A stretch of 64,000 nucleotides of DNA from assembly GCF_011022235.1 (NCBI RefSeq), contig NZ_JAAIYP010000011.1, forward strand, positions 44,723 to 108,722, in the 5' to 3' direction. The DNA comes from Magnetospirillum aberrantis SpK. GTDB taxonomy: Bacteria; Pseudomonadota; Alphaproteobacteria; Rhodospirillales; Magnetospirillaceae. Position numbers and translations under genes: made by a program. The notes beneath the pieces are model-generated. The model saw only the letters and a list, made by a program, of their open reading frames with translations, did not search any database and had not been told where the DNA came from. This document shows positions 17,662-25,430 of this stretch, piece by piece. Within the stretch, counting starts at the first letter, position 1, and every line of letters begins with the position of its first letter.

Positions 17662-18786
17662 TCAGTTCACCGGCGCTTCGGCGAGGAAACGGCGCAAATC
17701 GTCGGGCGAGGGGGGGCGCTTGGTCTCGGCGGCCAGCACGCGCACACGGGCCAGCATGGCGCGGGCCTGGGGAACCGTGGGCGCCAGACCAAGCTGGGTG
17801 CAGGCGTGCAATACCGAGGTCAGCCCCGAATGCTTGCCCAGCACCACGCGATGGGCTCGGCCCAGTTCCAGCGGGTCCAAGGCTTCGTAGTTGCGGCGGT
17901 CGCGCAACAGGCCGGAAACGTGGATGCCGCTTTCGTGGGTGAAAATGGCGTCGCCGACGATGCTCTTGTTGACCGGAACCGGCCGGCCGGAAGCGTCGGC
18001 GACCAACGCCGAGACCTTGGACAGCGCCGTCTTGGCGACGGCGCAATCCAACCCGTAAAGATGGTCGAGCGCCACCACCACTTCCTCGAGCGGGGCATTG
18101 CCGGCCCGTTCGCCCAGACCGTTGACGGTGGTCGAGACGTGGCTGGCGCCCCCCTTGACGGCGGCCAGGGAATTGGCGGTCGCCAACCCCAGATCGTCGT
18201 GGGCGTGAATTTCCAGTTCCAGCGAGGTGCCGGACCGCAGGCGCTTGAACAAGTCATGGGTGGCGAACGGGTCCAGCACGCCCAAGGTGTCGGCGAAACG
18301 GAAACGGCGTGCGCCGGCGCTGGCACAGACGCCGATGACGTCTTCCAGGAAGGCCGGATCGGCCCGCGACGAATCCTCGCCGCCCACCGCCACGTCAAGC
18401 CCGGCGTCGCGGGCCCGGCTGACCATGGTGTAAACATGGGCCAATGCCCAGGCGCGGTCGCGGTCCAGCTTCTTGGCCAATTGCTGGTCGGACACCGGAA
18501 TGGACAGGTTGACCATGGAGACGTCGCATCGCAACGCCGCCGCCAGGTCGTCGTCGCGCATGCGGCACCAGGCGATCAGCCGGGCGTTGAGGCCCAGCGC
18601 CGCCACCGCGCGGATCGAGGCGCATTCCTCTTCGCCCATGGCGGGAATGCCGACCTCGATCTCGGGTACGCCGGCCTGGTCCAGCGCGCAGGCGATGGAC
18701 AGCTTTTCCATCAGGGTGAAGGCCACCCCGGCGGTCTGCTCGCCGTCTCTCAGCGTGGTGTCGTTGACGACGATGGCTGCGGTCAT
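17662..18786 (-). CDS. nifV: Homocitrate synthase NifV
   Basis: Condenses acetyl-CoA and 2-oxoglutarate to homocitrate, the organic ligand of FeMo-cofactor. The 374-residue HMGL-like TIM barrel shows [15 protein letters not shown], the metal-binding [13 protein letters not shown] motif and THESGIHV. The start at 18786 follows the iscA stop by 11 bases; the longer upstream reading overlaps iscA and is rejected. It is in the nif-linked operon with iscA, nifW and fixABCX. Confidence 0.95.
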   Translation of the reverse strand: MTAAIVVNDTTLRDGEQTAGVAFTLMEKLSIACALDQAGVPEIEVGIPAMGEEECASIRAVAALGLNARLIAWCRMRDDDLAAALRCDVSMVNLSIPVSDQQLAKKLDRDRAWALAHVYTMVSRARDAGLDVAVGGEDSSRADPAFLEDVIGVCASAGARRFRFADTLGVLDPFATHDLFKRLRSGTSLELEIHAHDDLGLATANSLAAVKGGASHVSTTVNGLGERAGNAPLEEVVVALDHLYGLDCAVAKTALSKVSALVADASGRPVPVNKSIVGDAIFTHESGIHVSGLLRDRRNYEALDPLELGRAHRVVLGKHSGLTSVLHACTQLGLAPTVPQARAMLARVRVLAAETKRPPSPDDLRRFLAEAPVN

Positions 18787-18797
18787 GGCCCGGCTCC

Positions 18798-19109
18798 TCA
18801 GCAGCTGCCGCCGCTGCACGAACACTTGCCCCCCGCGTTGGGGTTTTCGAAGATGAAGCCGGAATCGGGGCCGGCGTTGACGAAGTCGACCACCGTGCCG
18901 GTCAACCACATGACCGAGGATGGATCGACGTAGACCTTGATGCCGTCGAATTCCATGATCTCGTCGCCGTGCTCGGCGTCGTTTTCCAGGACCAGGGAAT
19001 ATTTCAGGCCGGAACAGCCGCCCGAGGCGACGCTGATACGCAAACCCTGGGTGTCGTCCTCACGCACGCTTTTCACGGCGGCGACGGCGCGGTCGGTGAC
19101 AGTCAGCAT
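18798..19109 (-). CDS. Nif-associated A-type iron-sulfur carrier (IscA/HesB family)
   Basis: A 103-residue A-type carrier with the three conserved cysteines: Cys32 ([10 protein letters not shown]) and the C-terminal CxC in [10 protein letters not shown], which has one additional Cys. Such proteins pass Fe-S clusters to apo-targets. It is distinct from the isc-operon IscA near 60.3 kb, and the NifA/sigma54 promoter just upstream makes it the nif-specific copy. First gene of the operon that continues through nifV, nifW and fixABCX. Confidence 0.92.
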   Translation of the reverse strand: MLTVTDRAVAAVKSVREDDTQGLRISVASGGCSGLKYSLVLENDAEHGDEIMEFDGIKVYVDPSSVMWLTGTVVDFVNAGPDSGFIFENPNAGGKCSCSGGSC

Positions 19110-19152
19110 GGCAACCCTCCTGGTGACGAAACGGTAACCCGTCTGTCACCAA

Positions 19153-19167
19153 GCAAGGTTGATGCCA
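19153..19167 (-). promoter_or_regulatory. Sigma54 (-24/-12) promoter of the iscA(nif)-nifV-nifW-fixABCX operon
   Basis: On the minus strand this reads TGGCATCAACCTTGC, with GG and GC correctly spaced for RpoN (consensus TGGCAC-N5-TTGC; one mismatch). It lies 44-58 bases before the iscA ATG. Confidence 0.88.
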
Positions 19168-19229
19168 ATTCATAGATATTTGTATTTGCTGTGTTTTATT
19201 GATTTAAGGGCTGTCGGCAATGCGACGTT

Positions 19230-19245
19230 TGTCGGATTGCCGACA
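19230..19245 (-). promoter_or_regulatory. NifA upstream activator site (UAS)
   Basis: TGTCGGATTGCCGACA is an exact TGT-N10-ACA match, about 70 bases upstream of the -24 element. A degenerate copy, TGT-N10-ACG, lies 18 bases further upstream at 19212-19227 by plus-strand numbering, i.e. nearer the promoter. The site sits just after the stop codon of the zntB-like gene. Confidence 0.85.
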
Positions 19246-19251
19246 GGGGGC

Positions 19252-20259
19252 CTACACCCATTTCAGCCGTTTCAGGGCCAACCACAAGATGGGCATCAAA
19301 CCAATGGTAATCAGGCACACCTGCCAGAACGCCCAGGGATCGTCATGGCCGGGAATGCCGCCGACATTGGCGCCCAGCAGACCGGCCACCAGACTGGGCG
19401 GCAGCAACAGAGCCGTCAGCACGGTGAAGCGGTTCGAGGTGCTGGCGATCTTTTCCGAGATTTGCGCAGCCAGATCCTCGTGCAATACGGTGGTCCGGTC
19501 GCGCAGGGCGTCCAGATCCTCGATATGGCGGATCACCTTGTCGGTGACCTCGCGAAGCCGCAATTTGGCGTCACGCGACAGCCAGGTGGCGTCGTCGTGC
19601 TGGATGCGGTAAAGCGCGTCGCGCTGGGGACCGAGATAACGGCGCAGGTGGATCGACTGGCGCCGCATGCGGGCCAGTTGCGGCCGTAATTCGGTGTCGG
19701 CGGTGCGTTCCAGACAGGCATCCTCGAGTTGGGCGACCACGCCCTCCATGTCCTCGATCACCAGTTCCAGGTGTTCGACCACCCGTTCGGCGATCTGGGC
19801 TAGCAATCCGCCGGGGCTGCGCGGCCCCTTGCCGGCCAGCAGCGACAGGCGGATGGCCCTGAGCGCGCTCAACTGGTGTTCGGTGTCGCGCAGAGATATC
19901 AGCCGGTTGGCCTCGGCCCAGACGTGGATGGGAACCAAGGACGTCTCGCCGGAACCGTCGGCGACGTTGACGCCGCGCAACACCACCATCAGATTGTCGT
20001 CAACGTCCTCGACGCGGGGGCGTGAATCGTCGGCCAGCAGCGCCAGCGCCACCAACGGGTCGATGCCGCTTTGTTCGCGGATCCATTGCGCGGCCACCGG
20101 GTCGTCGCGTTCCAGGTGAATCCACAAGAAGCCGTCTTCGGGGCGCCATTTCGCGATGCCGTCCCAATCCAGATCGGTGCAGCCGCCGTGACGGTCCAGC
20201 AGGGCGGCGAAGCGAAGACCGGGCTGTTGTCCGGCCTTGATGTCCAGGGCGTTCTGCAT
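19252..20259 (-). CDS. zntB: CorA-superfamily metal transporter, ZntB-like
   Basis: A 335-residue pentameric-channel-type transporter. A large N-terminal cytoplasmic domain and long helices (HLELVIEDMEGVVAQLEDACLE) are followed by two C-terminal transmembrane segments flanking GANVGGIPG, the ZntB-type variant of the CorA GMN motif. ZntB proteins move zinc; Mg or other divalent metals are possible. It is 65 bases after nifQ on the same strand, so read-through from the nifEN operon is possible, but an inverted repeat in the gap suggests its own control. Confidence 0.85.
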   Translation of the reverse strand: MQNALDIKAGQQPGLRFAALLDRHGGCTDLDWDGIAKWRPEDGFLWIHLERDDPVAAQWIREQSGIDPLVALALLADDSRPRVEDVDDNLMVVLRGVNVADGSGETSLVPIHVWAEANRLISLRDTEHQLSALRAIRLSLLAGKGPRSPGGLLAQIAERVVEHLELVIEDMEGVVAQLEDACLERTADTELRPQLARMRRQSIHLRRYLGPQRDALYRIQHDDATWLSRDAKLRLREVTDKVIRHIEDLDALRDRTTVLHEDLAAQISEKIASTSNRFTVLTALLLPPSLVAGLLGANVGGIPGHDDPWAFWQVCLITIGLMPILWLALKRLKWV

Positions 20260-20269
20260 GGGCGCACCT

Positions 20270-20295
20270 TTATCCGCGGGAGTTCCCGTGGATAA
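20270..20295. repeat. Imperfect palindrome between nifQ and zntB-like gene
   Basis: The arms TTATCCGCGGGA and TTCCCGTGGATAA pair with one mismatched position in an otherwise complete dyad ending about ten bases from the zntB-like ATG. It could be an operator for a metal regulator or an RNA hairpin; the sequence alone does not decide. Confidence 0.4.
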
Positions 20296-20324
20296 CGCGG
20301 CCGCGCGGCCATTTCAAGGCAGCA

Positions 20325-20912
20325 TCACCCCATGTGGGTGGCAAGCAACAGACTGGAACCGCTTTCCGGGCCGAAACAACGGATATTGCGGCGGCATTCG
20401 GCGCAATCGACGGTGGCGCGGCAATCCAGGCCGCCGGCCAATTCGATCTGGCGCCGGAAGAACGGTTTCCAACGCATGTCGTCGTGGTTGCATGCCGCCA
20501 GTTCGGTGAAATGGAACGCCAGGATCAGGCAAAGGTCGGGGCGGCCGCTCAATCCAAGTTCCTGCCACAACAGGCGCGGCGCCTGGGCGCGGCGGGCGAT
20601 GACGTGAGCCAGCCAGCGTTCTTCGATGGCGCCGGCGGCGCGGTGGCGCAACAACAGCGAGCGCAGGGCGCTTTCGTCCACGGTTTGCGCTTCGCCGCAT
20701 TGGCTGTCGGGATCAAGGCCGGCCAACAATTCCGGCGCGTGGGGAAAGAAGGTGCCGACCAGGGCGGCCATTTCCTCGGCCGACAGGCCAAGGGAATCAC
20801 CGAGCGGCCGGCCTTCGGCCTGGGTCAGGGCGACGACACAGGCGAACAGGTGGCGGTCGAACGGATCGCCGCCACCTCCTGCCATCAAGCGGCCATATGC
20901 CCGTGCGGCCAT
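20325..20912 (-). CDS. nifQ: Molybdenum-handling nitrogen fixation protein NifQ
   Basis: A 195-residue NifQ. It carries a molybdenum-iron-sulfur precursor to the NifEN/NifH machinery for FeMo-cofactor. The family block NHDDMRWKPFFRRQ and the C-terminal Cys cluster CRATVDCAECRRNIRCFGPE are present. The Cys spacing here is Cx5Cx2Cx5C, while the described family motif is Cx4Cx2Cx5C. It follows fdxB by 12 bases and is the last clear nif gene of the nifEN operon. Confidence 0.92.
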   Translation of the reverse strand: MAARAYGRLMAGGGGDPFDRHLFACVVALTQAEGRPLGDSLGLSAEEMAALVGTFFPHAPELLAGLDPDSQCGEAQTVDESALRSLLLRHRAAGAIEERWLAHVIARRAQAPRLLWQELGLSGRPDLCLILAFHFTELAACNHDDMRWKPFFRRQIELAGGLDCRATVDCAECRRNIRCFGPESGSSLLLATHMG

Positions 20913-20924
20913 GGCCGGAAAACC

Positions 20925-21221
20925 CTAGGCAGCCATGGATTCGTGCTTCTGCGCCTTGGTGCCGCAGACGGTCTCGCACGAACCGCAACCGATGCAGTCG
21001 CCTTCGTTCGACACCACCATGACTTTGCGCTCGATGTCCTCGCCGTCGTCGAACGGGTCGCACAGTTCGCCGTCTTCGTTGATGCCCTTGAGCTCCAGCA
21101 CGCCCTGGGTGCAGACCTTGTAGCAACGGCCGCAGCCGATGCACAGTTCGTCGCTGATGCTCAACAGGTACTTGGGCGTCCACGGCTTGCCGGAACGGGT
21201 GGTGAAGGTACGCAACGACAT
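20925..21221 (-). CDS. fdxB: Nif-specific ferredoxin III (FdxB)
   Basis: A 98-residue 2[4Fe-4S] ferredoxin. The first cluster motif is CIGCGRCYKVC (Cys27-37) and the second is CIGCGSCETVC near residue 76; a long acidic insert (DPFDDGEDIE) between them is typical of the nif-linked type. Start MSLRTFTTRSG is chosen over a frame extension through the DUF269 gene. It probably feeds electrons to nitrogenase or to cofactor assembly. Confidence 0.93.
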   Translation of the reverse strand: MSLRTFTTRSGKPWTPKYLLSISDELCIGCGRCYKVCTQGVLELKGINEDGELCDPFDDGEDIERKVMVVSNEGDCIGCGSCETVCGTKAQKHESMAA

Positions 21222-21250
21222 GGTTGTCCTCTCCTCTCTCCAAAAACGGC

Positions 21251-21721
21251 TCAGGCCGCCGCCACGTCGGGGAACTGACGGATGGCGGCGATGCCTTCCT
21301 CGACCAGCTTCAATGCCTTGGTCTCCATCTGGACCAGATTCTCGTAGCCGAAGCGGTGCAATTCGCGAACATAGGCGTTCACCGCAATCAGACGGCCGGT
21401 GATGATGACGATGCGGCCCCATCCTTCGTGATGGATGTTCATGATCGGCGCGGCGGCGATGCCGGTCTCGCGTTCGATCAGCCAACAGATCGCCATGTAG
21501 ATCTGTTCGACACGGCCCAGGATGTCGGGGTCGGGATCGCCGAACATGGGGATGTCGCGCTTTTGCACCTTGGTGACCACGAAGGGGGCCAGCAATTCCT
21601 CGTCCGTGTCGGCCTCCATGGCGCCCGAGCGGTCCTGGGCCCGGATCAGGGTCAGAAGGGCTTGGATGAAGGGGCGCTTGAGCGCCTCGCGGTCGGCGTC
21701 GTCGAGTACCAGCGTGTTCAT
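21251..21721 (-). CDS. NifX-associated nitrogen fixation protein (DUF269)
   Basis: A 156-residue member of the DUF269 family, which is nearly always directly downstream of nifX. Recognisable parts are the N-terminal FIQALLTLIRAQD, the central LLAPFVVTKVQKRDIP and the AVNAYVRELHRFGYE block. No catalytic motif is known; homologues bind assembly intermediates or FeMo-cofactor precursors. It starts four bases after the nifX stop. Confidence 0.92.
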   Translation of the reverse strand: MNTLVLDDADREALKRPFIQALLTLIRAQDRSGAMEADTDEELLAPFVVTKVQKRDIPMFGDPDPDILGRVEQIYMAICWLIERETGIAAAPIMNIHHEGWGRIVIITGRLIAVNAYVRELHRFGYENLVQMETKALKLVEEGIAAIRQFPDVAAA

Positions 21722-21725
21722 GGGC

Positions 21726-22145
21726 CTATTCCTCGTCGTCGATGAAGCGGTCGGGGCCGGTTTCGGAATCGCGAATGACCTTGCGCAGCCACGGCGGCGG
21801 GTTGGATTTCAGCATGCCACGCACCTTGTCGATCACCGCGGCGATAGTCTCGTCGTCGGGCAGCTTGATGGGGTGGACGTGGGCGCGTACCACGCGCGCC
21901 GCCGCCGGCCCGCCGATGGCCCGCACGAACAGCAGGGCAGACCCTTCCAAGGCTTTGATCTTGCTGGCCAGACGGTCGTCGCCATCTTCCTGGTGCTGGC
22001 CTTCCTCTTGGCTGACATTGTCGAACTGCACCGCCTCCAGGAAGGTGTGGTCGTCGGGGCCGACGTCATAGAACATGAAGGTCTTGGCGCTGGCGAAATG
22101 GGCGTCCACGGTCTGACGGTCGTGGGTGGCGAAGGCTACGCGCAT
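21726..22145 (-). CDS. nifX: FeMo-cofactor carrier NifX
   Basis: A 139-residue dinitrogenase iron-molybdenum cofactor-binding-fold protein. It starts MRVAFATHDRQTVDAHFASAKTF, and the RAIGGPAAARVVRAHVHPIKLP stretch is typical. NifX stores VK-cluster/NifB-co and exchanges it with NifEN. The start has AAGGAGG in front and is preferred over an in-frame upstream ATG. The C-terminal PPPWLRKVI is a family hallmark. Confidence 0.94.
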   Translation of the reverse strand: MRVAFATHDRQTVDAHFASAKTFMFYDVGPDDHTFLEAVQFDNVSQEEGQHQEDGDDRLASKIKALEGSALLFVRAIGGPAAARVVRAHVHPIKLPDDETIAAVIDKVRGMLKSNPPPWLRKVIRDSETGPDRFIDDEE

Positions 22146-22194
22146 GTGTCCTCCTTTCAGCGACCCCTGGGGGCCTAAATCCTCTGTTCGGGCT

Positions 22195-23571
22195 TCAACC
22201 AGCCGCAACCGCCGGGTCACCATGGGCGTGCTCCGCATGCTGGACGGGCAATGAGGTGCCGTGGCCGTGGCCAGGATGCTCCATCAGGATGTTGCCCAGG
22301 GTGAAGATCAGGTCTCGCGTGCCGCGATAGCCCAGGCTGATCTGGTGTGCCGCGCCCAGGCGGTCGAACACCGGAAAACCGGCGCGATGCAGCGGGATGC
22401 CGTGACGGCCGGCGATCAGGCGGGCGTTGGCGTTGGCGATGATCAGGTCGGCGCCGCCGGCTTCCAGGATCTGGTCCTCCAGGTCCTCGAAGTCGCCGAT
22501 GATGGCGGTCTCGGACGGCAGTTGCGACAGATGCGGGCTGGGCAGGGCCGAGACCGCGCCGACGATGTGGGCTCCCATGTCGGCGCACAGGCTGGCATAG
22601 GTCCACAGGAAGGACGGTTCGCCCGCCACCGCGACGGGACGGCCGGCGAAAAAGAAATGGCCGTCAAGCATGGCGTCCACCAACTGGCTGCGCTGGCGCC
22701 GGTATTTGTCGGGAACCGGCATTCCGGCGGCCGTGGACAGGCACACCATCAGCTTGTCCACCGCCTCGAGCCCGGTCAGACGGTCGAACAGGACGAAGGG
22801 AACCCCGGTCCGCTCCTCAAGCGTTTCCGCGCATTGGCGCATGTGTTCGCCCACCGCGATGGTCAGGCAGGCGCGGTTCATGCCCTTGACCTGTTCCAGG
22901 GTGGTGCCGCCCAGGGTGGTCGGGACGTAATGGTCGGGGACGTGGCCGTCCAGCGATCCCGCCAGATCGGGCAGCATCACCGGCTCCAGGCCGAAATCCT
23001 CGACGATTTCCTTGAGCGTCTCGACGTCGCCCGGCGTCAGGTGACATCCGGCAAGCACGTTGACCCGCTTGAGCGGCGGCTGGCTGCTGGAACCGGGAAC
23101 CAGGGCGCGGATCATGGCGCCCACCGCCTTGCCCCAGCCGGTTTCCAGCGATCCCTCGAAATCGGGAGCCGAGCAATAGACCACCGAGGTCCCGGCCAGA
23201 TCCTTGGACCGGGCCAGGATGCCCTTGAGGTCGCCGGCCATGTCCTCGCCCCGCGTCTCGGTCAGCGCGGTGGAGATCAGGCCGATGATCTTGGGCTTGG
23301 CGCGCTTGACCATGTTGTGCAGCGCCTGCTCCACCTGGTCGCTGCCGCCCAGGATGGTCGAAACCTCGTTCATGGCGGTGGTTTGCAGCGGGATGGCCTC
23401 GCGGAAATGGCGGACCATCATCACCAGGGCGAAGGCGGTACAGCCCTGGCTGCCGTGGAACAGCGGCAACGAGCCTTCCATGCCGAGAAAGGCCATGGCG
23501 GCGCCCAGCGGCGCGCTGACCTTGAGCGGGCTTGTGGATAACGGCTTGTTGTGGTTGATCACAAGGGCCAT
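22195..23571 (-). CDS. nifN: FeMo-cofactor scaffold subunit NifN
   Basis: Beta subunit of the NifEN scaffold on which NifB-co matures to FeMo-cofactor; 458 residues, homologous to NifK. The block FHGSQGCTAFALVMMVRHFREAIPLQTTAM aligns with the NifK P-cluster region. The ATG at 23571 is preferred to an upstream in-frame start at 23589 that overlaps the nifE stop. The C-terminus is His-rich (HPGHGHG...QHAEHAHGD), which could bind metal. Confidence 0.95.
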   Translation of the reverse strand: MALVINHNKPLSTSPLKVSAPLGAAMAFLGMEGSLPLFHGSQGCTAFALVMMVRHFREAIPLQTTAMNEVSTILGGSDQVEQALHNMVKRAKPKIIGLISTALTETRGEDMAGDLKGILARSKDLAGTSVVYCSAPDFEGSLETGWGKAVGAMIRALVPGSSSQPPLKRVNVLAGCHLTPGDVETLKEIVEDFGLEPVMLPDLAGSLDGHVPDHYVPTTLGGTTLEQVKGMNRACLTIAVGEHMRQCAETLEERTGVPFVLFDRLTGLEAVDKLMVCLSTAAGMPVPDKYRRQRSQLVDAMLDGHFFFAGRPVAVAGEPSFLWTYASLCADMGAHIVGAVSALPSPHLSQLPSETAIIGDFEDLEDQILEAGGADLIIANANARLIAGRHGIPLHRAGFPVFDRLGAAHQISLGYRGTRDLIFTLGNILMEHPGHGHGTSLPVQHAEHAHGDPAVAAG

Positions 23572-23576
23572 GGTGC

Positions 23577-24956
23577 TTACACCTCCCACGGAGCAGGTTT
23601 GCGGATCTGCTCCCAGATCGGGTTGTTGATCATCAGGTCGATCTGGCGAACCATCTCGACCATGCCGTCATAGGCGGCATAGCCCACGTGGCGTTCCTGG
23701 TTGATGTCGAGCCACGGCGTCCTGGCCTTCAGCGCCACGAATTGCGAGCGCCCGCCCGACAGCATCATCTCGGCCTTGCCGTCCTTGAACATGGCGTACA
23801 TGTCGCGCGGCGTGATGGCGTCGGCCAGCTTGTCCTCGTCGCCGCCCAGGCGCTCCAGGGCCTTGGCCGCGTCCTCGGCGGTGGCCTTGCGCACCGAGCT
23901 GCCGACCACCTCCATGCCCACTTCCTGCAACGCCTGGATCACCGACCAGCTTTTGACGCCGCCGGTGTACAACAGGACCTTGCGGCCCTTGAGACGCGCC
24001 TTGAACGGTTCCAGCCGGGCCCAGGCACGGGCTTCCTCCTCGGCGATCAACGCCTCGGTGCGGTCCGTCAGGGTGGGGTCGGCGCCGCGTTCCACCAGCA
24101 TGCGCGCGATGGCGCGCAACGCTTCCGACGTGTCGGAAATGCCGTAGAACGATCCCTCGAAATAGGGGATGGCGTATTTTTCCTTCATCTTGCGGGCCAG
24201 CGTCACCAATGCCTGGCTGCACAGCACCATGTTGGCGCGGGCGGTGTGTGCGCTGGCCACGTCCAGATAGCGGGCGTCGCCGGTGATGGAACAGCGCAGC
24301 CGGATACCGAGGCGGGCCAGCAGCGGCCGGAACTGGTCCAACTCGCCGGCCACGTTGTATTCGCCCAGGATGTTGATGTCGCAGGCGCCGACGTCGTCGG
24401 GTTGGTGGGTGCCGATGACGTATTCGAACAGCGATTCGCCGCCCAGCCGGTTGCCCAGGTTCTTGGAGCCGACGAATCCCGGTGCGTTGACCGGCACCAC
24501 GGGAACGCCCATGCGTTCGGTGGCGGCCTTGCACACCGCCTCGACGTCGTCGCCGATCAGCGCGCCGACACAGGTCTGGTAGACGAACACCGCCGGCGGG
24601 TTATGACGCTTGATGGCCTGACGGATGGCCTTGTACAGCCGCTTCTCGCCACCGTTGACGATGTCGAGGTTCTGCATGTCGGTGGTGAAGCCGAGGCGGT
24701 AAAGCTGCGATCCCGAAGAATGGGAATTGCGGGTGTCCCACGAATTGCCCTCGCAGGCGATGGGGCCGTGCACCAGATGCACCACGTCGGTGATCGGCTG
24801 AAGGGCGATCTTGGCGCCGTCGAAACAGCAGCCGCCAGCGGCGGCGCCGGGGGTCAGCGGCTTGCCGCAGCCCTTCTTGCGGTCTTTGTCCGACTTGGCC
24901 TGGTTCTTGGCACAACCGGGCTCGACGAACAGGTCCTGAATCTTCTGCTTGAGCAT
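23577..24956 (-). CDS. nifE: FeMo-cofactor scaffold subunit NifE
   Basis: Alpha subunit of NifEN, 459 residues, homologous to NifD. It has the CEGNSWDTRNSHSSGS motif typical of NifE, GYAAYDGMVEMVRQIDLMINNPIW near the C-terminus, and an N-terminal Cys-rich stretch (PGCAKNQ, KKGCGKP, GGCCFDGAK). First gene of nifEN-nifX-DUF269-fdxB-nifQ. It diverges from a small membrane ORF; the promoter and NifA site lie in the gap. Confidence 0.96.
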   Translation of the reverse strand: MLKQKIQDLFVEPGCAKNQAKSDKDRKKGCGKPLTPGAAAGGCCFDGAKIALQPITDVVHLVHGPIACEGNSWDTRNSHSSGSQLYRLGFTTDMQNLDIVNGGEKRLYKAIRQAIKRHNPPAVFVYQTCVGALIGDDVEAVCKAATERMGVPVVPVNAPGFVGSKNLGNRLGGESLFEYVIGTHQPDDVGACDINILGEYNVAGELDQFRPLLARLGIRLRCSITGDARYLDVASAHTARANMVLCSQALVTLARKMKEKYAIPYFEGSFYGISDTSEALRAIARMLVERGADPTLTDRTEALIAEEEARAWARLEPFKARLKGRKVLLYTGGVKSWSVIQALQEVGMEVVGSSVRKATAEDAAKALERLGGDEDKLADAITPRDMYAMFKDGKAEMMLSGGRSQFVALKARTPWLDINQERHVGYAAYDGMVEMVRQIDLMINNPIWEQIRKPAPWEV

Positions 24957-24993
24957 GGGTGGCGGCCCTCCTCAAAGGTCAATGTGGAGGAAA

Positions 24994-25008
24994 GCAAGAA
25001 TCGGGCCA
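24994..25008 (-). promoter_or_regulatory. Sigma54 promoter of the nifEN operon
   Basis: On the minus strand this reads TGGCCCGATTCTTGC, which keeps the essential GG and GC with correct spacing (TGGCAC-N5-TTGC consensus). It is 38-52 bases before the nifE ATG. Confidence 0.82.
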
Positions 25009-25047
25009 TTTCAGGAATGGCCGAAATGCTGGGGTCGCCCCCGGCAT

Positions 25048-25063
25048 TGTCGGGGATGCGACA
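25048..25063 (-). promoter_or_regulatory. NifA UAS of nifE
   Basis: TGTCGGGGATGCGACA is an exact TGT-N10-ACA match, about 48 bases upstream of the -24 element. Only one intact copy is seen here, unlike nifH and nifB. Confidence 0.82.
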
Positions 25064-25133
25064 CGACATTGTCGCAAGGCGGGTTGTATCCCCTGACGTT
25101 TTCTCTAGTTAATCTCCGATAGGAGGCGTGGCC

Positions 25134-25430
25134 ATGGATGGCATCTTGTCGGTGATGGCGGAGCTGTTGTCGCTGTTCTATGACGTGTGGCGAGGCGGCA
25201 GGGTTTCACGCGGGTTTTTGCTGGCATTGATGGCGGGGGCGTTGGTGTCGCCTGTCGCCGCGGTGGTGATGGAGCCCTTTCCGGTCGTCCAGGCTCTGCT
25301 GTTCGGGGCGACGGCCGTGATTTGGGTGGTGTTCCTGGCGGTGTTGGCGGTGGGATGCCGCCGCCACGAAAAAAAGCCCCGGGAGGAAACCTCCCGGGGC
25401 CAGTTTGACCATTCCGCTTCCGACGATTAG
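25134..25430 (+). CDS. Small two-span membrane protein, unknown
   Basis: A 98-residue ORF that I do not recognise. Two hydrophobic spans (about residues 28-46 and 52-73) are followed by a charged tail ([14 protein letters not shown]). AGGAGG lies seven bases before the ATG at 25134, which supports translation. It sits between nifE and nifK, divergent from nifE. Its tail is encoded by the nifK terminator and its end overlaps the nifK stop by four bases, so it could be a young or chance reading frame. Confidence 0.5.
   Translation: MDGILSVMAELLSLFYDVWRGGRVSRGFLLALMAGALVSPVAAVVMEPFPVVQALLFGATAVIWVVFLAVLAVGCRRHEKKPREETSRGQFDHSASDD
25369..25400 (-). terminator. Terminator of nifHDK
   Basis: An 11-base perfect GC stem (GCCCCGGGAGG / CCTCCCGGGGC) with a three-base loop is followed on the minus strand by seven T. 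It starts 27 bases after the nifK stop. Confidence 0.9.
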
